From Neolecta irregularis DAH-3 (taxonomy: Eukaryota; Ascomycota; Neolectomycetes; Neolectales; Neolectaceae): a stretch of 23,714 nt of DNA. Position numbers and translations under genes: made by a program. The notes beneath the pieces were generated by a model. That model saw nothing but the letters and a program-made list of their open reading frames with translations, was not told where the DNA came from and did no database searches. This document shows positions 1 through 8,984 of this stretch, one piece after another. The stretch lies in NCBI GenBank assembly GCA_001929475.1, contig LXFE01004409.1, forward strand, positions 1 to 23,714, given 5' to 3'. Positions within the stretch are counted from its first letter, which is position 1, and each line of letters opens with the position of its first letter.

Positions 1-110
1 CCGACCCGCCCGCCCGCCAATCTCTCCAGCCCATCTCTCCCGCCCTCCTCTTTCGTCTCTCCCGCTTCTCTCATCTCACCCGCCCGACTCGCCCGCCCGC
101 CAATCTCTCC
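1..110. repeat. C/T-rich tandem repeat, period about 83 bp
   Basis: A 27-bp segment at 1-27 recurs at 84-110 with a single mismatch, giving a period of 83 bp. The interval between them is also C/T-rich and contains shorter copies of the core tctctcccgc at about 35-44 and 55-64. Composition changes sharply to AT-rich unique sequence after about position 118. The array runs off the left edge, so its copy number cannot be seen. It may be a minisatellite or part of a longer low-complexity block. No coding potential was found in it. Confidence 0.8.
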
Positions 111-463
111 CGCCTGCCTAATAAAATGATTGTCCAAGTTCTTCCAACTTGTATTGATGAAACACAAGGAAATTGGGCTGAACATCTTCAAATAACTGAG
201 TTTTGGCCAAATAACTCCCAGAATAGTTCAACAGGCCTAAATTATAAGCTTACACAATGTGAATAATTTTATTCTCAAATATTCGTATCTGATTGGCCAC
301 GATAGCGATTAATTCATAATTTTATGAAACTCAATCCAGCACTAAAGTTGTCGCTGATTGTTTTAATATTAGATATCTATTCCGAGTTTGTATTAATACC
401 ATGATTAATATGTTTCAACAAGATATGCCACATTTACACAGAAAAATTATCATATTTTCGATT

Positions 464-1980
464 TCATCCGGTTCCCAAACATCTAGCCACATCCCCGTAA
501 CTCCAAATTCCCTGTCCGCTGAGATATTTGATTAATCCAGTGACCAGTTCTCTCTGTTCGTCGTGACTCATCTGGGTAATCACAGTCTGCAGAATCGAAC
601 CAACGGTCGTATGTGGATTCTAAAAGTTAGCAAGTACTAAACCAGTAGTGAACATACCGCAATAAAAGATTGGTAGTACATATAAGAAAAAAACCCCATT
701 AGAAATTGACAATCCATACGATCTGTCATACCGCCGTGACCTGGAATTGAATGTCCAAAATCCTTGATCTGAAAAGCACGTTTGAGGCCAGAAGCGAAGA
801 AGCCGCCAAACGGAGCGATCAATGACGCGAAAGTCGCCATTACGACTTCGTGAAATTGGATCGGCGCCATGTTGAATGTGTTGAAAGGGAGATATAAAGA
901 GGATACTATTTGCGGTGATATTGTATATGTTTGACTTGTAAATACGGAGTTGGGTATACAATCAACTCCTGAGAACGCATTTGCACCAAGATCCTGAAAT
1001 ATTTAGCGAATAGTTGGAAAGACTAGTTCCTACTTTTACGGGGCAGATCATATATTTGAACTGCATTAGAATATTGGAGATTAAACCACCGATAATGATC
1101 GTACAGATCCATCCTCCGATAAACCCTTCCACTGTTTTTTTGGGCGATAGTTGAATCAATTGAGTTCGGCCCCAAATATAGCCGCACACATATGCGAAAA
1201 TGTCGTTGGTGATGACCATGCATGCAGGTAAGAAAAGCCTGCTTTTGAGACAGGGACTTGCAAAAGAAAGATACCATATTAATCCTTCGAAGACATTGTT
1301 GAGTACAAAGTGAGACTGAAATACTACGAGCAGGAGAGTCATATGCGTCCAACAAAATTGGGTGAATTGGAACTTGTAACAGCCCTTTTGTAAACTTGCT
1401 ACAAAAAACACAAATCCTGCTTGTCAATTGACTTGCAATTGATCGCATACCCATGATGTATAAGATAAAGGAAATGAACCGATGATGTGTAGCGAAGGGA
1501 ACCAAAAACGCATCTACAAGAACGATATGCTTGAAATAATAAATAATGCTTTCCCCGTACAAGAAATAATTTGATGCAGCTAAAAAATACCTATTTTGTA
1601 AATCTCGGCTGCTTGCGGGTATACCAATTCAAACTTTTAAACCAAGGTAATCTTTTCTCCTTCGAGGGTACGTTGGCGATCCCGATTACTTCTTTATACA
1701 CCGTGACTTGAATCGCAGTGATAAGCGCTATTACACAGATTGGACCGGCCGCAAGGAAAGCAAAAAAGCCGCCGATCATGATGAATGTCCATGTTGCGCG
1801 CGTCACCAGATTCTGGCGCTTCTTTGCAACGGGCAGATTAATGAGCAGCTGCGCTTTTGTGGGCGAGAATACTTTGCGGTGGGTATTGGCTACATGTGGA
1901 GACGGTGGCGGAGTGGCATCAGAAGCCGACGCAGATCGTTTTGTTACGCTGCTATGCGTCGCATGTCTTTTGGGCGGCAT
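464..1980 (-). CDS. CDS1: Phosphatidate cytidylyltransferase (CDP-diacylglycerol synthase), 6 exons, 444 aa
   Basis: The enzyme converts phosphatidic acid plus CTP to CDP-diacylglycerol, the precursor of phosphatidylinositol and other phospholipids, in ER membranes. Exons run 1980-1625, 1590-1451, 1416-1275, 1238-1034, 993-658 and 619-464. The introns of 34, 34, 36, 40 and 38 nt restore one frame of 445 codons. Residues 244-251 read SPKKTVEG, preceded by NDIFAY at 224-229. Residues 349-375 match the family signature (S-x-L-K-R, K-D-F-G-H, P-G-H-G-G, D-R-M-D). Several hydrophobic segments lie between about residue 60 and the C-terminus. The N-terminal 50 residues are polar and basic, as usual for fungal Cds1. 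The start at 1980 is the first ATG before the first transmembrane segment. The protein ends in the conserved pattern of a GIWSYGD box followed by LGTG. The third intron (1239-1274) has no in-frame stop, but keeping it would insert 12 residues into a conserved stretch. Confidence 0.96.
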
Positions 1981-2178
1981 CGAGACGGCAGTGGGGAAAC
2001 GTCGTTGGGCGGAAAGTGGCTAATTAGACCTTTCACTCACATGGCAGAACACTAAACACACCACCAGTGAAGAGAATAGAATATCCAATAGGCATCGGTC
2101 ACGCAAGTTCCATATCTGTCGCTGTGCGGCCTCTAACCCAAACAGTGAACTTCCAAAATTCTTACATATAACGCCTTG

Positions 2179-3588
2179 TCATTTGAGACCCTTCCGAAAT
2201 ACTGCTTTGAGCCTCTTTGAAAAGGATGAATTGTCACAAGTGCCTGTCACGGTCGTAGGTGCATCACTCAGTCGTCGATTGCCATATGAAGCATGACATA
2301 TAGAATGCACAGAATTCTGTCTCGGTGAGACAGGTGCAGACTCGGCTCGAGCGCTAGATATTGGAGAGCAAGCCCTTTTGACTGTAGTCGGCCCAACCTT
2401 ATCAAAACCTTCTCCGGCATTGTGCTTATGCTGAACAGGTCTGATGAACGGGGGAAAATTATCCTTCAATCTATGAACAGATCGACAGCTATTTGTTTCA
2501 TTATATACTGGTGGCCGATAGTGCTGGATCTGCTGGACCTGCGATCTGTGAGTATCTACTGCGTGTCGGTTGAAATTTTCCAAAAGCTCATCATGTGGAA
2601 TCTGCGGATACTTGAAAGCCTCCCAAGGCGACGGACGTGAATCCCTTGACTGAAAAGATGACACTCTTAGTGGTGACGAGTGATAGGGTACAGTGTCCCG
2701 ATAACGGCTCGCACTTTTTCTTCCTGAGACAGATCTTCCAGGAGACGTTTTGTGAGAGCAATCCCATGCTGTTGGAGACCCAATGTGTCTGGGGGTTTGA
2801 AGTGGAAAGTTTTCTGTTACCATTCTGGAAATCCCCGGTCGATACCGGTTCTGCGAAGAAGCAAGTGGCACACCTCCAATAGCTAAAATAGCACTAAATG
2901 AATCTCCAAATTGAGAGGTTTTTGAAAATCTTTGATTATTCTTTCTATATCCCTCCACAACCACACCAGTATGTCTGTGAACTTGAGGAACGCCTCCGTG
3001 AACTAGTAAATCGTCGAGTTCTTGCTGCCTGCTAGACCTAGCGTTGGCCAGTAAACCTCTGACAGCATCATCTTTTATCTGAGAAAGAGAAAGGGCAATC
3101 CGCCTTCTTCTCTCTGTATTTGATCTGAGGATATCATATAATCTGACAGTCTCCCAAGTTTGACCATATGCAGGGAGCTCGTCATATTCGATAAGATTAA
3201 TGAGAAAGCTTGATGACCTTTCCAAAGCTTGAAACCTCGACGAATGAGTTGCAATTGTATTGATTTTAGATGATGCATGAGATTTCTGGGAGGCAGAGCA
3301 TACAGTTCGACGGAAGTAAGGATTCCACTCATTCTCCGAAACCTTCTGCCGCATAGTCTCTGTAGCTCGTGGGACAGGAATATAACGTGGAATCCATGTA
3401 GAGCGGTGGCAAAAGGCGGTAGCAGGCTCTTGTTTCTTCCGACAGTGGATGCCATCCGACTGACTTCTGCTCGTTATCTTTTGAATACTCGAGCCAGTTC
3501 GCAATAGGTTTCGATGTCCTGATTGAGAATGAAGTTCTGCAGGTGATTTTAGAGATGCGTTTTCATCAGCATTTGATGATATACGCAT
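2179..3588 (-). CDS. Hypothetical basic, Ser/Arg-rich protein, 469 aa, single exon
   Basis: I do not recognise this protein. It is one uninterrupted ORF from an ATG at 3588 to a TGA at 2179. That is unusual here, because most neighbours have several introns. The sequence is rich in Ser, Arg, His and Pro with no transmembrane segment or signal peptide. The most ordered-looking part is about residues 118-200 (FLINLIEYDELPAYGQTWE, a run of four Arg, then helical LSLSQIKDDAVRGLLANAR). The last 15 residues are basic and could form an amphipathic helix. It resembles poorly conserved, largely disordered fungal proteins. It lies between CDS1 (198 bp downstream, same strand) and the 88-aa membrane protein gene. 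The length of the ORF supports a real gene, but no domain was identified. Confidence 0.6.
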   Translation of the reverse strand: MRISSNADENASLKSPAELHSQSGHRNLLRTGSSIQKITSRSQSDGIHCRKKQEPATAFCHRSTWIPRYIPVPRATETMRQKVSENEWNPYFRRTVCSASQKSHASSKINTIATHSSRFQALERSSSFLINLIEYDELPAYGQTWETVRLYDILRSNTERRRRIALSLSQIKDDAVRGLLANARSSRQQELDDLLVHGGVPQVHRHTGVVVEGYRKNNQRFSKTSQFGDSFSAILAIGGVPLASSQNRYRPGISRMVTENFPLQTPRHIGSPTAWDCSHKTSPGRSVSGRKSASRYRDTVPYHSSPLRVSSFQSRDSRPSPWEAFKYPQIPHDELLENFNRHAVDTHRSQVQQIQHYRPPVYNETNSCRSVHRLKDNFPPFIRPVQHKHNAGEGFDKVGPTTVKRACSPISSARAESAPVSPRQNSVHSICHASYGNRRLSDAPTTVTGTCDNSSFSKRLKAVFRKGLK

Positions 3589-4002
3589 AAATATTTAGGT
3601 TCAAAATCAGTCATCAAGAGATGGCAGAAATGACGGAGGTTAAGATGTGGGGCTAGGCAAGGACGCTCCAGCACTCCCAGATTCAAAGGAAGACCGCACC
3701 GATGGAATCAGACGTATTATGGAAGAAACTCCAATATTAAATCCATTTATAGTGGGGCAAGTCGTGTCATTAATGCAGATTCACGAATGCCCTGAAATCG
3801 AGAGAATGATAACTTGTTCAAATTTCAAAAAATATTTATCTCGATATGTACTACATTTCACAACCCTGCTATAACGATATACACACCATGACTCTGCCCT
3901 TCATCATGAATTCCTGGAAATGAGATGTCAAGTATCGTAATATAAGGATGGGGCGCTCGCGAAAGTCAATCCAATAAGATATATCATCGGTAGCAAATAT
4001 TT
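3589..4002. other. Intergenic, 414 bp; putative promoter of the 469-aa gene
   Basis: This stretch lies between the stop of the 88-aa gene (4003) and the ATG of the 469-aa gene (3588), both on the minus strand. On that strand a TATA-like CTATAAATGG is found at about 3743-3752, some 155 bp before the ATG. A plus-strand open frame to 3874 lacks a credible ATG and was not called. No RNA gene or repeat was seen. Confidence 0.4.
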
Positions 4003-4347
4003 TCAAGATTTATCCGCCCGTTCCTTCACCCGCTTTTCCAAATCCCCAGTCCTCAATTCTTTAGCCCACTACGAATATCAGCGCCTTTATGCTTGAGTGA
4101 TGCGTACCAGCTGACTCGGAATGAATCCATTTGGGAGATTATACCTGTGCTCCCTCGCGGCACTGTAACGGAATAGAATTGCCGTGATAGCGAATATTCC
4201 TAAGGATGTTATAATCGTATTCTGTTTCCAATTCGCAGGACGAGACCACCAACCACCTGGATCGCATTCAGCTCTGATATTAAGCGAGAACAAACCTGAT
4301 GGTGACCAAACGTTCTTGGGATATTCAAATCTACGTCCGCCGCCCAT
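4003..4347 (-). CDS. Conserved fungal single-pass membrane protein, 88 aa, 3 exons
   Basis: Three exons, 4347-4296, 4256-4108 and 4068-4003, are joined by two 39-nt introns into 89 codons including the stop. The protein starts MGGGRRFEYPKNVWSPSGGW, continues with a PANWKQNT box, and then has a hydrophobic segment at about residues 31-48 (IITSLGIFAITAILF). A charged C-terminal tail ends in LEKRVKERADKS. From memory of ascomycete proteomes, small proteins with the pattern MGGG, YPKxVWSPxGGWW and NWKxNT recur without an assigned function. Size and layout suggest a small inner-mitochondrial-membrane protein, but that is inference. The last exon is recovered only by splicing, because the unspliced frame stops after PSQLVRITQA. 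The first intron is stop-free and in frame. A 16-bp palindrome abuts the start codon. Confidence 0.85.
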
Positions 4348-4361
4348 TCAGTGCACTGAAT
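4346..4361. repeat. Perfect 16-bp palindrome overlapping the 88-aa gene's start codon
   Basis: ATTCAGTGCACTGAAT is its own reverse complement. On the minus strand its last two bases are the A and T of the ATG at 4347-4345. It could form a short hairpin in the mRNA just before the start codon or be a dimeric protein site. A palindrome of this length is expected by chance about once in 65 kb, so significance is uncertain. Confidence 0.6.
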
Positions 4362-4660
4362 AATGAGAACAGGGATTTTGTGGTTGCGTTTCAAGGTGAG
4401 GTTTGCATCGGAAAATTTCGGATGAAGCGCGCTTTGAATATTTTTCATTCACTATATCCAGCTATTAACTTGCAAATTGAAAAAAGAAACGCTTGAAGGA
4501 CGCTCGAATTCGATCTTCTATAATTTACGATTTTGATGCAAAATGCTACTTCGTGGTTGATGATTTACTTGTAAATAAATGGAAGAGCCAAAGAATTAAT
4601 TGATTTTTGCAGTATTAAAAGGGTAAAGGTCCTTGCGCTTGACTTTTCACACTAATATCT
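4348..4660. other. Intergenic, 313 bp; upstream of the 88-aa gene
   Basis: This AT-rich gap lies between the stop of the 179-aa gene (4661) and the start of the 88-aa gene (4347), both on the minus strand, so it should hold the promoter of the latter. Apart from the perfect palindrome at 4346-4361 I see no gene, RNA or repeat. Short open frames on both strands lack convincing protein character. Confidence 0.5.
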
Positions 4661-5289
4661 TTAAACAATCGACGAATCATCGTTTCCCGAAGAATTTTCT
4701 CTTTCAAGCGCCTTCTTTTTCCAAGTTCGTTCAATCGCTCGATTGAAGCCGATAAATGATCCTAACACGGATCTGGCTAGCTCATTATTCCAATAATTGA
4801 AGTTGTTTTCGTTGGCTCTGGTGATTTCGACCTGGGTTGCGTTGTCGTCATCCAATGGTATTGATACTATCCGTGTTTTAAGGAGTTCGTCTGTGACTTT
4901 ATTTTCCTTAAACATTAACCAACCCTGGTTTCCGGTCCCCCCAGTATCAGTATCCTTGAAGGTTAGCAGCGAGCACTCTAGCGTAATATATATTACTCTG
5001 AAGGGTTTGAATAGGAGAATTGTTCCACATTTTCGAAAATATGATTCAACTAACCGGGAATGCTTTAAGGAGGCTCTGTATCTGGTATTTTTGTGGCAGA
5101 AGTATAAGGTCCTAGGCAATGTCGTCGGTGGCCACATGAATGGTGAGATGATACAAAACTTGTAGACGTCTACCAATATCCGCATCAACATCGGAAAAGT
5201 TTGTATTTGTACATACCAGTAATGGTTCCGTTTATTTTTAAAACAGAGTATAATGGCGCTTCAATATATATTTTATTATTTTTTCTCAT
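4661..5289 (-). CDS. Unrecognised protein, about 179 aa, 3 exons
   Basis: I could not assign a family. My model is 5289-5217, 5169-4997 and 4954-4661, with introns of 47 nt (GTATGT donor) and 42 nt (a GCTAAC branch followed by CTTCAAG). The second intron is in frame and stop-free, so an unspliced reading is also open. The most protein-like part is the last exon: acidic and polar, with a W-rich stretch (FNYWNNELARSVLGSFIGFN) followed by a basic KKKALERE tail. The middle exon has a basic, aromatic segment (RTLYFCHKNTRYRASLKH). No signal peptide or clear membrane helix is seen. The ATG at 5289 is preceded in the same frame by a stop at about 5330, but an earlier exon cannot be excluded. Another possible splice removes 4998-5054 instead of 4955-4996. 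I prefer the 42-nt intron because its branch and length match the other introns here. Confidence 0.5.
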
Positions 5290-5611
5290 GTGTTGGGGCT
5301 TGGTAGTCCCACCGCCCCGACACAATTAAACTTTGAACACTGCGATAGTCTTGCTAGAGAGTAATCCCCAATATTCTGCAAAAACCCTCTGGCCGAATCA
5401 GAATTATGACCTGAAAAGAAAAATCCACCAGGACCAGCAGGAGAATATTAAGATGTCCAAATAATCTTAAAAGTCTAATCATAATACCGTGTTGAAATCA
5501 TATACTAAAGAAACACCACCAAAGCACTTCCGGTCCATACTCCCTCTTTTCAAAAGCATCCCAAAAGAGAATCGCTGTGAAACAACACCGCGCTTATCAC
5601 CGCTTTTACCT
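5290..5611. other. Intergenic, 322 bp between AVL9 and the 179-aa gene
   Basis: This gap contains the 3' untranslated part of the AVL9 gene and the presumed promoter of the 179-aa gene, both minus strand. A short GC-rich patch with GGGGC/GCCCC half-sites is visible at about 5294-5319. I see no gene, RNA or other repeat in it. Confidence 0.45.
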
Positions 5612-8600
5612 TTATCTAATTCCGTCACCGTTATGATTAGTATTTGAAGAGTTTGAAGTGCCGGTCATTTTGCGTCCCTTCCGTTTTTTACTTTTCCTGG
5701 AAGGCGTGCTAGGGATGCTAGCGGTCTCAGAAGATGGAGAAATTATTTCAGATTTCTCTGATTTGTCGATATCGACGTGTATGGCCATAATGGGTTTCTG
5801 CTGTACCGGAGGTAAATTCTCTTCTTTCTCCTCAAACAATCCATCTGCGTCGAGGAAATTTTGATCATCGTCAGAATCAAGAGGTTGTCGAGAAGAAGCC
5901 GTATCTTGAAAAACTGGTAGAACATGGTCATCTTGTATTGAGGAATCATGATTCGACAAATTATCTGGCGCGTCCTGCGTGACTGAATTGGGGATTAGGT
6001 CGATATCTTCCGTAACGCTGGTGTCGATTGCTTTACCGTTGACACCTTCCTGCACTTCATGTACAGAAAAACGAGGGCTATTTTCTATAGGTGGAGCTTT
6101 ATCGGCACTGTTTTGTGCAGTAGACAAAGAAATATGAGCCATCTGCTCTTGGAAACCATCAACCGCTGTTTCTTCGTCATCAATTCGCCCGTTCTCCAGC
6201 TGTTGAAAAGGTGGTTGTGATGATGAGAGATCCGAATACTGAGGCCACAAGGCTCTGTCGTCATCCGGGTTATTAGAAGGAAGGCTCTTGATGCCGTCGT
6301 TTCCCTCAATATTTTGTGATGTAGCAGGTATGTGATTCTCATCAGTGCTAACTGATAAAGGTTCAGGTAAAATCACGCCCAGACCTGTCCGTTCAAGATG
6401 AGCCAAAGATGAGACATCGAAAGGAATTTCATCGACCCCAGATATCGATCTGATCAACTCACGGTTACTCGAAATTGGTCTCTCCACAGTCTCAACCGTT
6501 GGCGTGTGATCAGCGGAAGAGTCCATACGCGGGGTATTCAACTCCTCAAATAGAGATTGTTCAGACGGAGTACTCGGTTGGTCCTCACCTGGCCCTTCAG
6601 TAATGGTTGTATCAGCGATTTCGTCCTCCTCGATAATAGGAGGGGCAACGGTTCCATTTGAAACTCGAATGCCCAAACCTGCGAGACTATCCGCCTTCTC
6701 TTCATCACTCATTAGGTCAACTTTCGTGGTCTCAGAATTAGCGGTGAAGGTGGATTTAATAGATCCTTCTCTAGCAAATTCAGAGGGAGTAGGAGATCGA
6801 ATTTCGCCGACTGAATTCCACCGTTCAATAACTTTTCTTCGCTTTTCGCCTGCCCAAGCAGTCCACGACTTTTTCCGAGATTCGGAAGTTCCCGGTGGGG
6901 TATGTTCAGTTGGAGAGGTTACCGGACTACTGGTAGCCGATCCGCTAAGCAGGCCTTTCATCCTTGTACCGGTTTTCCAAAATGCCTCTCTCGCGGGAGC
7001 GATCCGTTCGTCTAATTCGTTAATTTTTCTGCTTGGTTAAAAATAAACCGATTCTGGACGTACTGGGAAACCCGTTGTGAGACCTCTCCGATTACTCCAA
7101 AAGATCCGCATGCTGGGTGTCTAGCTTCGACAATGTCAAAGAGTTCATCATCTGTTCCAGCCATCCAGATTACGTAGTTTTTCGTTAGTCTCCAGGAATC
7201 CAGAAATATTTCTCCATACTCACGAACAGGATTCCCTTCGATGTTTGGGAGAAGATTCTCGGGTGCATTGTTTGTGTCTGTGTAGTAGGCGTATTTCGCC
7301 GTTGCCAAGAGGGCAAGGAAGTACGATTCGAATTGAGTCCGAATATAATCTTCCGATCCAAGATATCCCATGTCTTTCGGACGGGTAGGATCATTTTCAT
7401 CCCACGTCGCTACTACAATATCTACAAGTCCATCAATCCAGGTTCGATCGGCGACAGTGAGGGAAACTATATGCGCGAGATGGGGGTTGTAGATATCGAC
7501 TGAGCCTGTGTCGATCTGATTGTTAGGACGGTCGAGAAAGTTTAGGTACATTAATCACAATGTCTGCATGTTGATGGTCTTTGCGTTCGAGGAAGAGAGA
7601 ATTTGTTGTCCCTATTATATACGCACGGGAAGCTTCCAGCAAATCAAGCTGCTGAAGTGGACAATATGGACCAAAAAAAACGCCCTATCATTATTAATCG
7701 ACGTCTTCATAGATTACTCTCACCTTGCAGAATACTTGAATTGGCAGCCCCATATAGGCAAACAAGCTAGCCCTATCAGAAGTCTTCAAAGTATTTGCTT
7801 TTTTAATCGAATGTTCCAAGGAATTATAATCGGGATGAGCCGCGTCAACCAGATTTTCAAGAAGGAGAGGAAGGAGACTTATAAGCGAGTACTGGAGTAT
7901 ACAGAGTTCTTCCGTACGCGAAGCGAAGAACAGAATCTGGCACATTACAGGTGTAAAAGGGAGGGGAGAAGGAATACTTTGTGTTCAAGAAGTAACGCCT
8001 TCAATAATACGAGCGTTTTCCATCGGAACTTGTATAGCAATGCACGAACGGTCATTCCTTACAGGTTAGGTTGGACAGTGGATATAGGGGGTGTTACCCA
8101 TGTATAAATCTGCGGAATCCATCCCATTTTTAAACAATGCTTCTAGGCTCTCATAGAAATGCTGTACAATGAGCTTCGAAGTTATGACTAAAGACATACC
8201 TTTATAATCTCGACATCTTCAAAGTCTTTCTGAGCAAAGTAGGCACTTGTAATGACCCCTAGTTTTTCTCTCATAGGACCAAAACATGGAATCTGGGACA
8301 AGACGACGACAGCTTTCTGGATGGTGCTTCTTGTGACATCCAATGGTCGATTGATCAGGTCGGTCGAACGACACTGTCGGGTGCAGCTGGTACCAAACAA
8401 AGTACCCGGATGTGTTGGCAAGAGAAAGTAGGAGTAATCCTCGGTGGTCTAGCTCGTTAACCGGCAGTGAGTCGAGCATACATGCCGTATGAGCGCCATC
8501 AGGCAGAGCCATAAAGGCGAGTAGCGACCAGGACTGGGGTATTGGGTTTATGGGCGGATAAACATACTCGATCTCGGGGCCTCGCACATGGTGGCTATAT

Positions 8601-8673
8601 ATTAGCATTGATATTTCACACAGACTTGCAAGCCGACCACTGCAATATGCTTGACGGAATTGGTGGTGGTCAT
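5612..8673 (-). CDS. AVL9: AVL9-like late secretory pathway protein, 9 exons, 920 aa
   Basis: Avl9 proteins are DENN-related and act in exocytic transport from the Golgi. Exons: 8673-8630, 8594-8486, 8448-8200, 8161-8098, 8057-7978, 7936-7724, 7684-7550, 7515-7064 and 7028-5612. Introns measure 35, 37, 38, 40, 41, 39, 34 and 35 nt, and all phases match to give 921 codons. Family landmarks appear in order: HIAVVGFHHVRGPEIEY, WSLLAFMALPDGAH, DYSYFLLP, DVTRSTIQKAVVVLSQIPCF, ASRTEELCILQYSLISLLP and GYLGSEDYIRTQFESYFLALL. After about residue 450 comes INELDERIAPAREAFWKTG and then a long Ser/Thr/Asp/Glu-rich, probably disordered tail with a basic KSKKRKGRK near the end. The first two introns are GC-AG. 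The start at 8673 is the first ATG in frame with the VVGFHH motif. A TATA-like TATAATAT lies about 100 bp upstream on the same strand. Confidence 0.95.
8449..8485 (-). other. GC-AG intron 2 of AVL9, 37 nt
   Basis: The donor GCATGT follows GCT CAT ACG, and the acceptor is GAGCTAG with a GGTTAAC branch-like element. Only this donor gives ALPDGAHT followed by TEDYSYF in one frame. A competing GT donor lies 4 nt downstream (GTATGC). Using it shifts the frame and reaches a stop near 8219. Confidence 0.75.
8595..8629 (-). other. GC-AG intron 1 of AVL9, 35 nt
   Basis: The donor is GCAAGT, the classic strong GC-type 5' splice site. The intron has an ATGCTAATATATAG branch-to-acceptor end. Splicing here joins GGC TT to C CAC CAT, giving VVGFHH, exactly the pattern of animal and fungal AVL9 proteins. 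The nearby GT dinucleotides (at +5 and beyond) are in the wrong phase to restore the frame. Confidence 0.85.
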
Positions 8674-8984
8674 CTTTGCATTGAGCTTGGAAGAGATTCG
8701 GTCAGTACTATTGCTGTTTGCGGAATTGAGCGTAGCAGTGGTCTCATATTCTTATCGACCTGAGGTGCCCAAAATATATTATACAGTAAGATTCCGTATA
8801 AATGCTGTGTGTGTTGGGGTAGTATTTAACTTGTATACAGGAATAACGAAACAGTGGTGCGAGACTAGTCGTCCAGCAGAGGAATGACAGAATAGTGTCA
8901 GAATAAAACAAATCGAATATATCCAAAGACCGGTTGAATATGCAAATCAGAATCCAGTACGCAGCCCAGTATATACATGCCGCC
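8674..8984. other. Intergenic, 311 bp; AVL9 promoter region
   Basis: This gap lies between the stop of the coiled-coil gene (8985) and the ATG of AVL9 (8673), both minus strand. It is AT-rich with a TATA-like element on the minus strand near 8774-8783. No other feature is seen. Confidence 0.4.

Noticed and set aside
3645-3874. Plus-strand open frame of about 75 codons between two minus-strand genes
   Set aside because: The frame has no ATG at its beginning (GTG only), a stop directly upstream, no family resemblance and no plausible splice partner. It overlaps the presumed promoter of the 469-aa gene.
5050-5060. Alternative donor GTTAGT for a 57-nt intron in the 179-aa gene
   Set aside because: It is longer than any other intron in the window and lacks a good branch site near its acceptor. 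The 42-nt intron has a canonical GCTAAC branch.
7520-8107. 195-codon plus-strand ORF opposite AVL9
   Set aside because: It overlaps several AVL9 exons and introns on the other strand and has no domain character. It is a shadow of the real gene.
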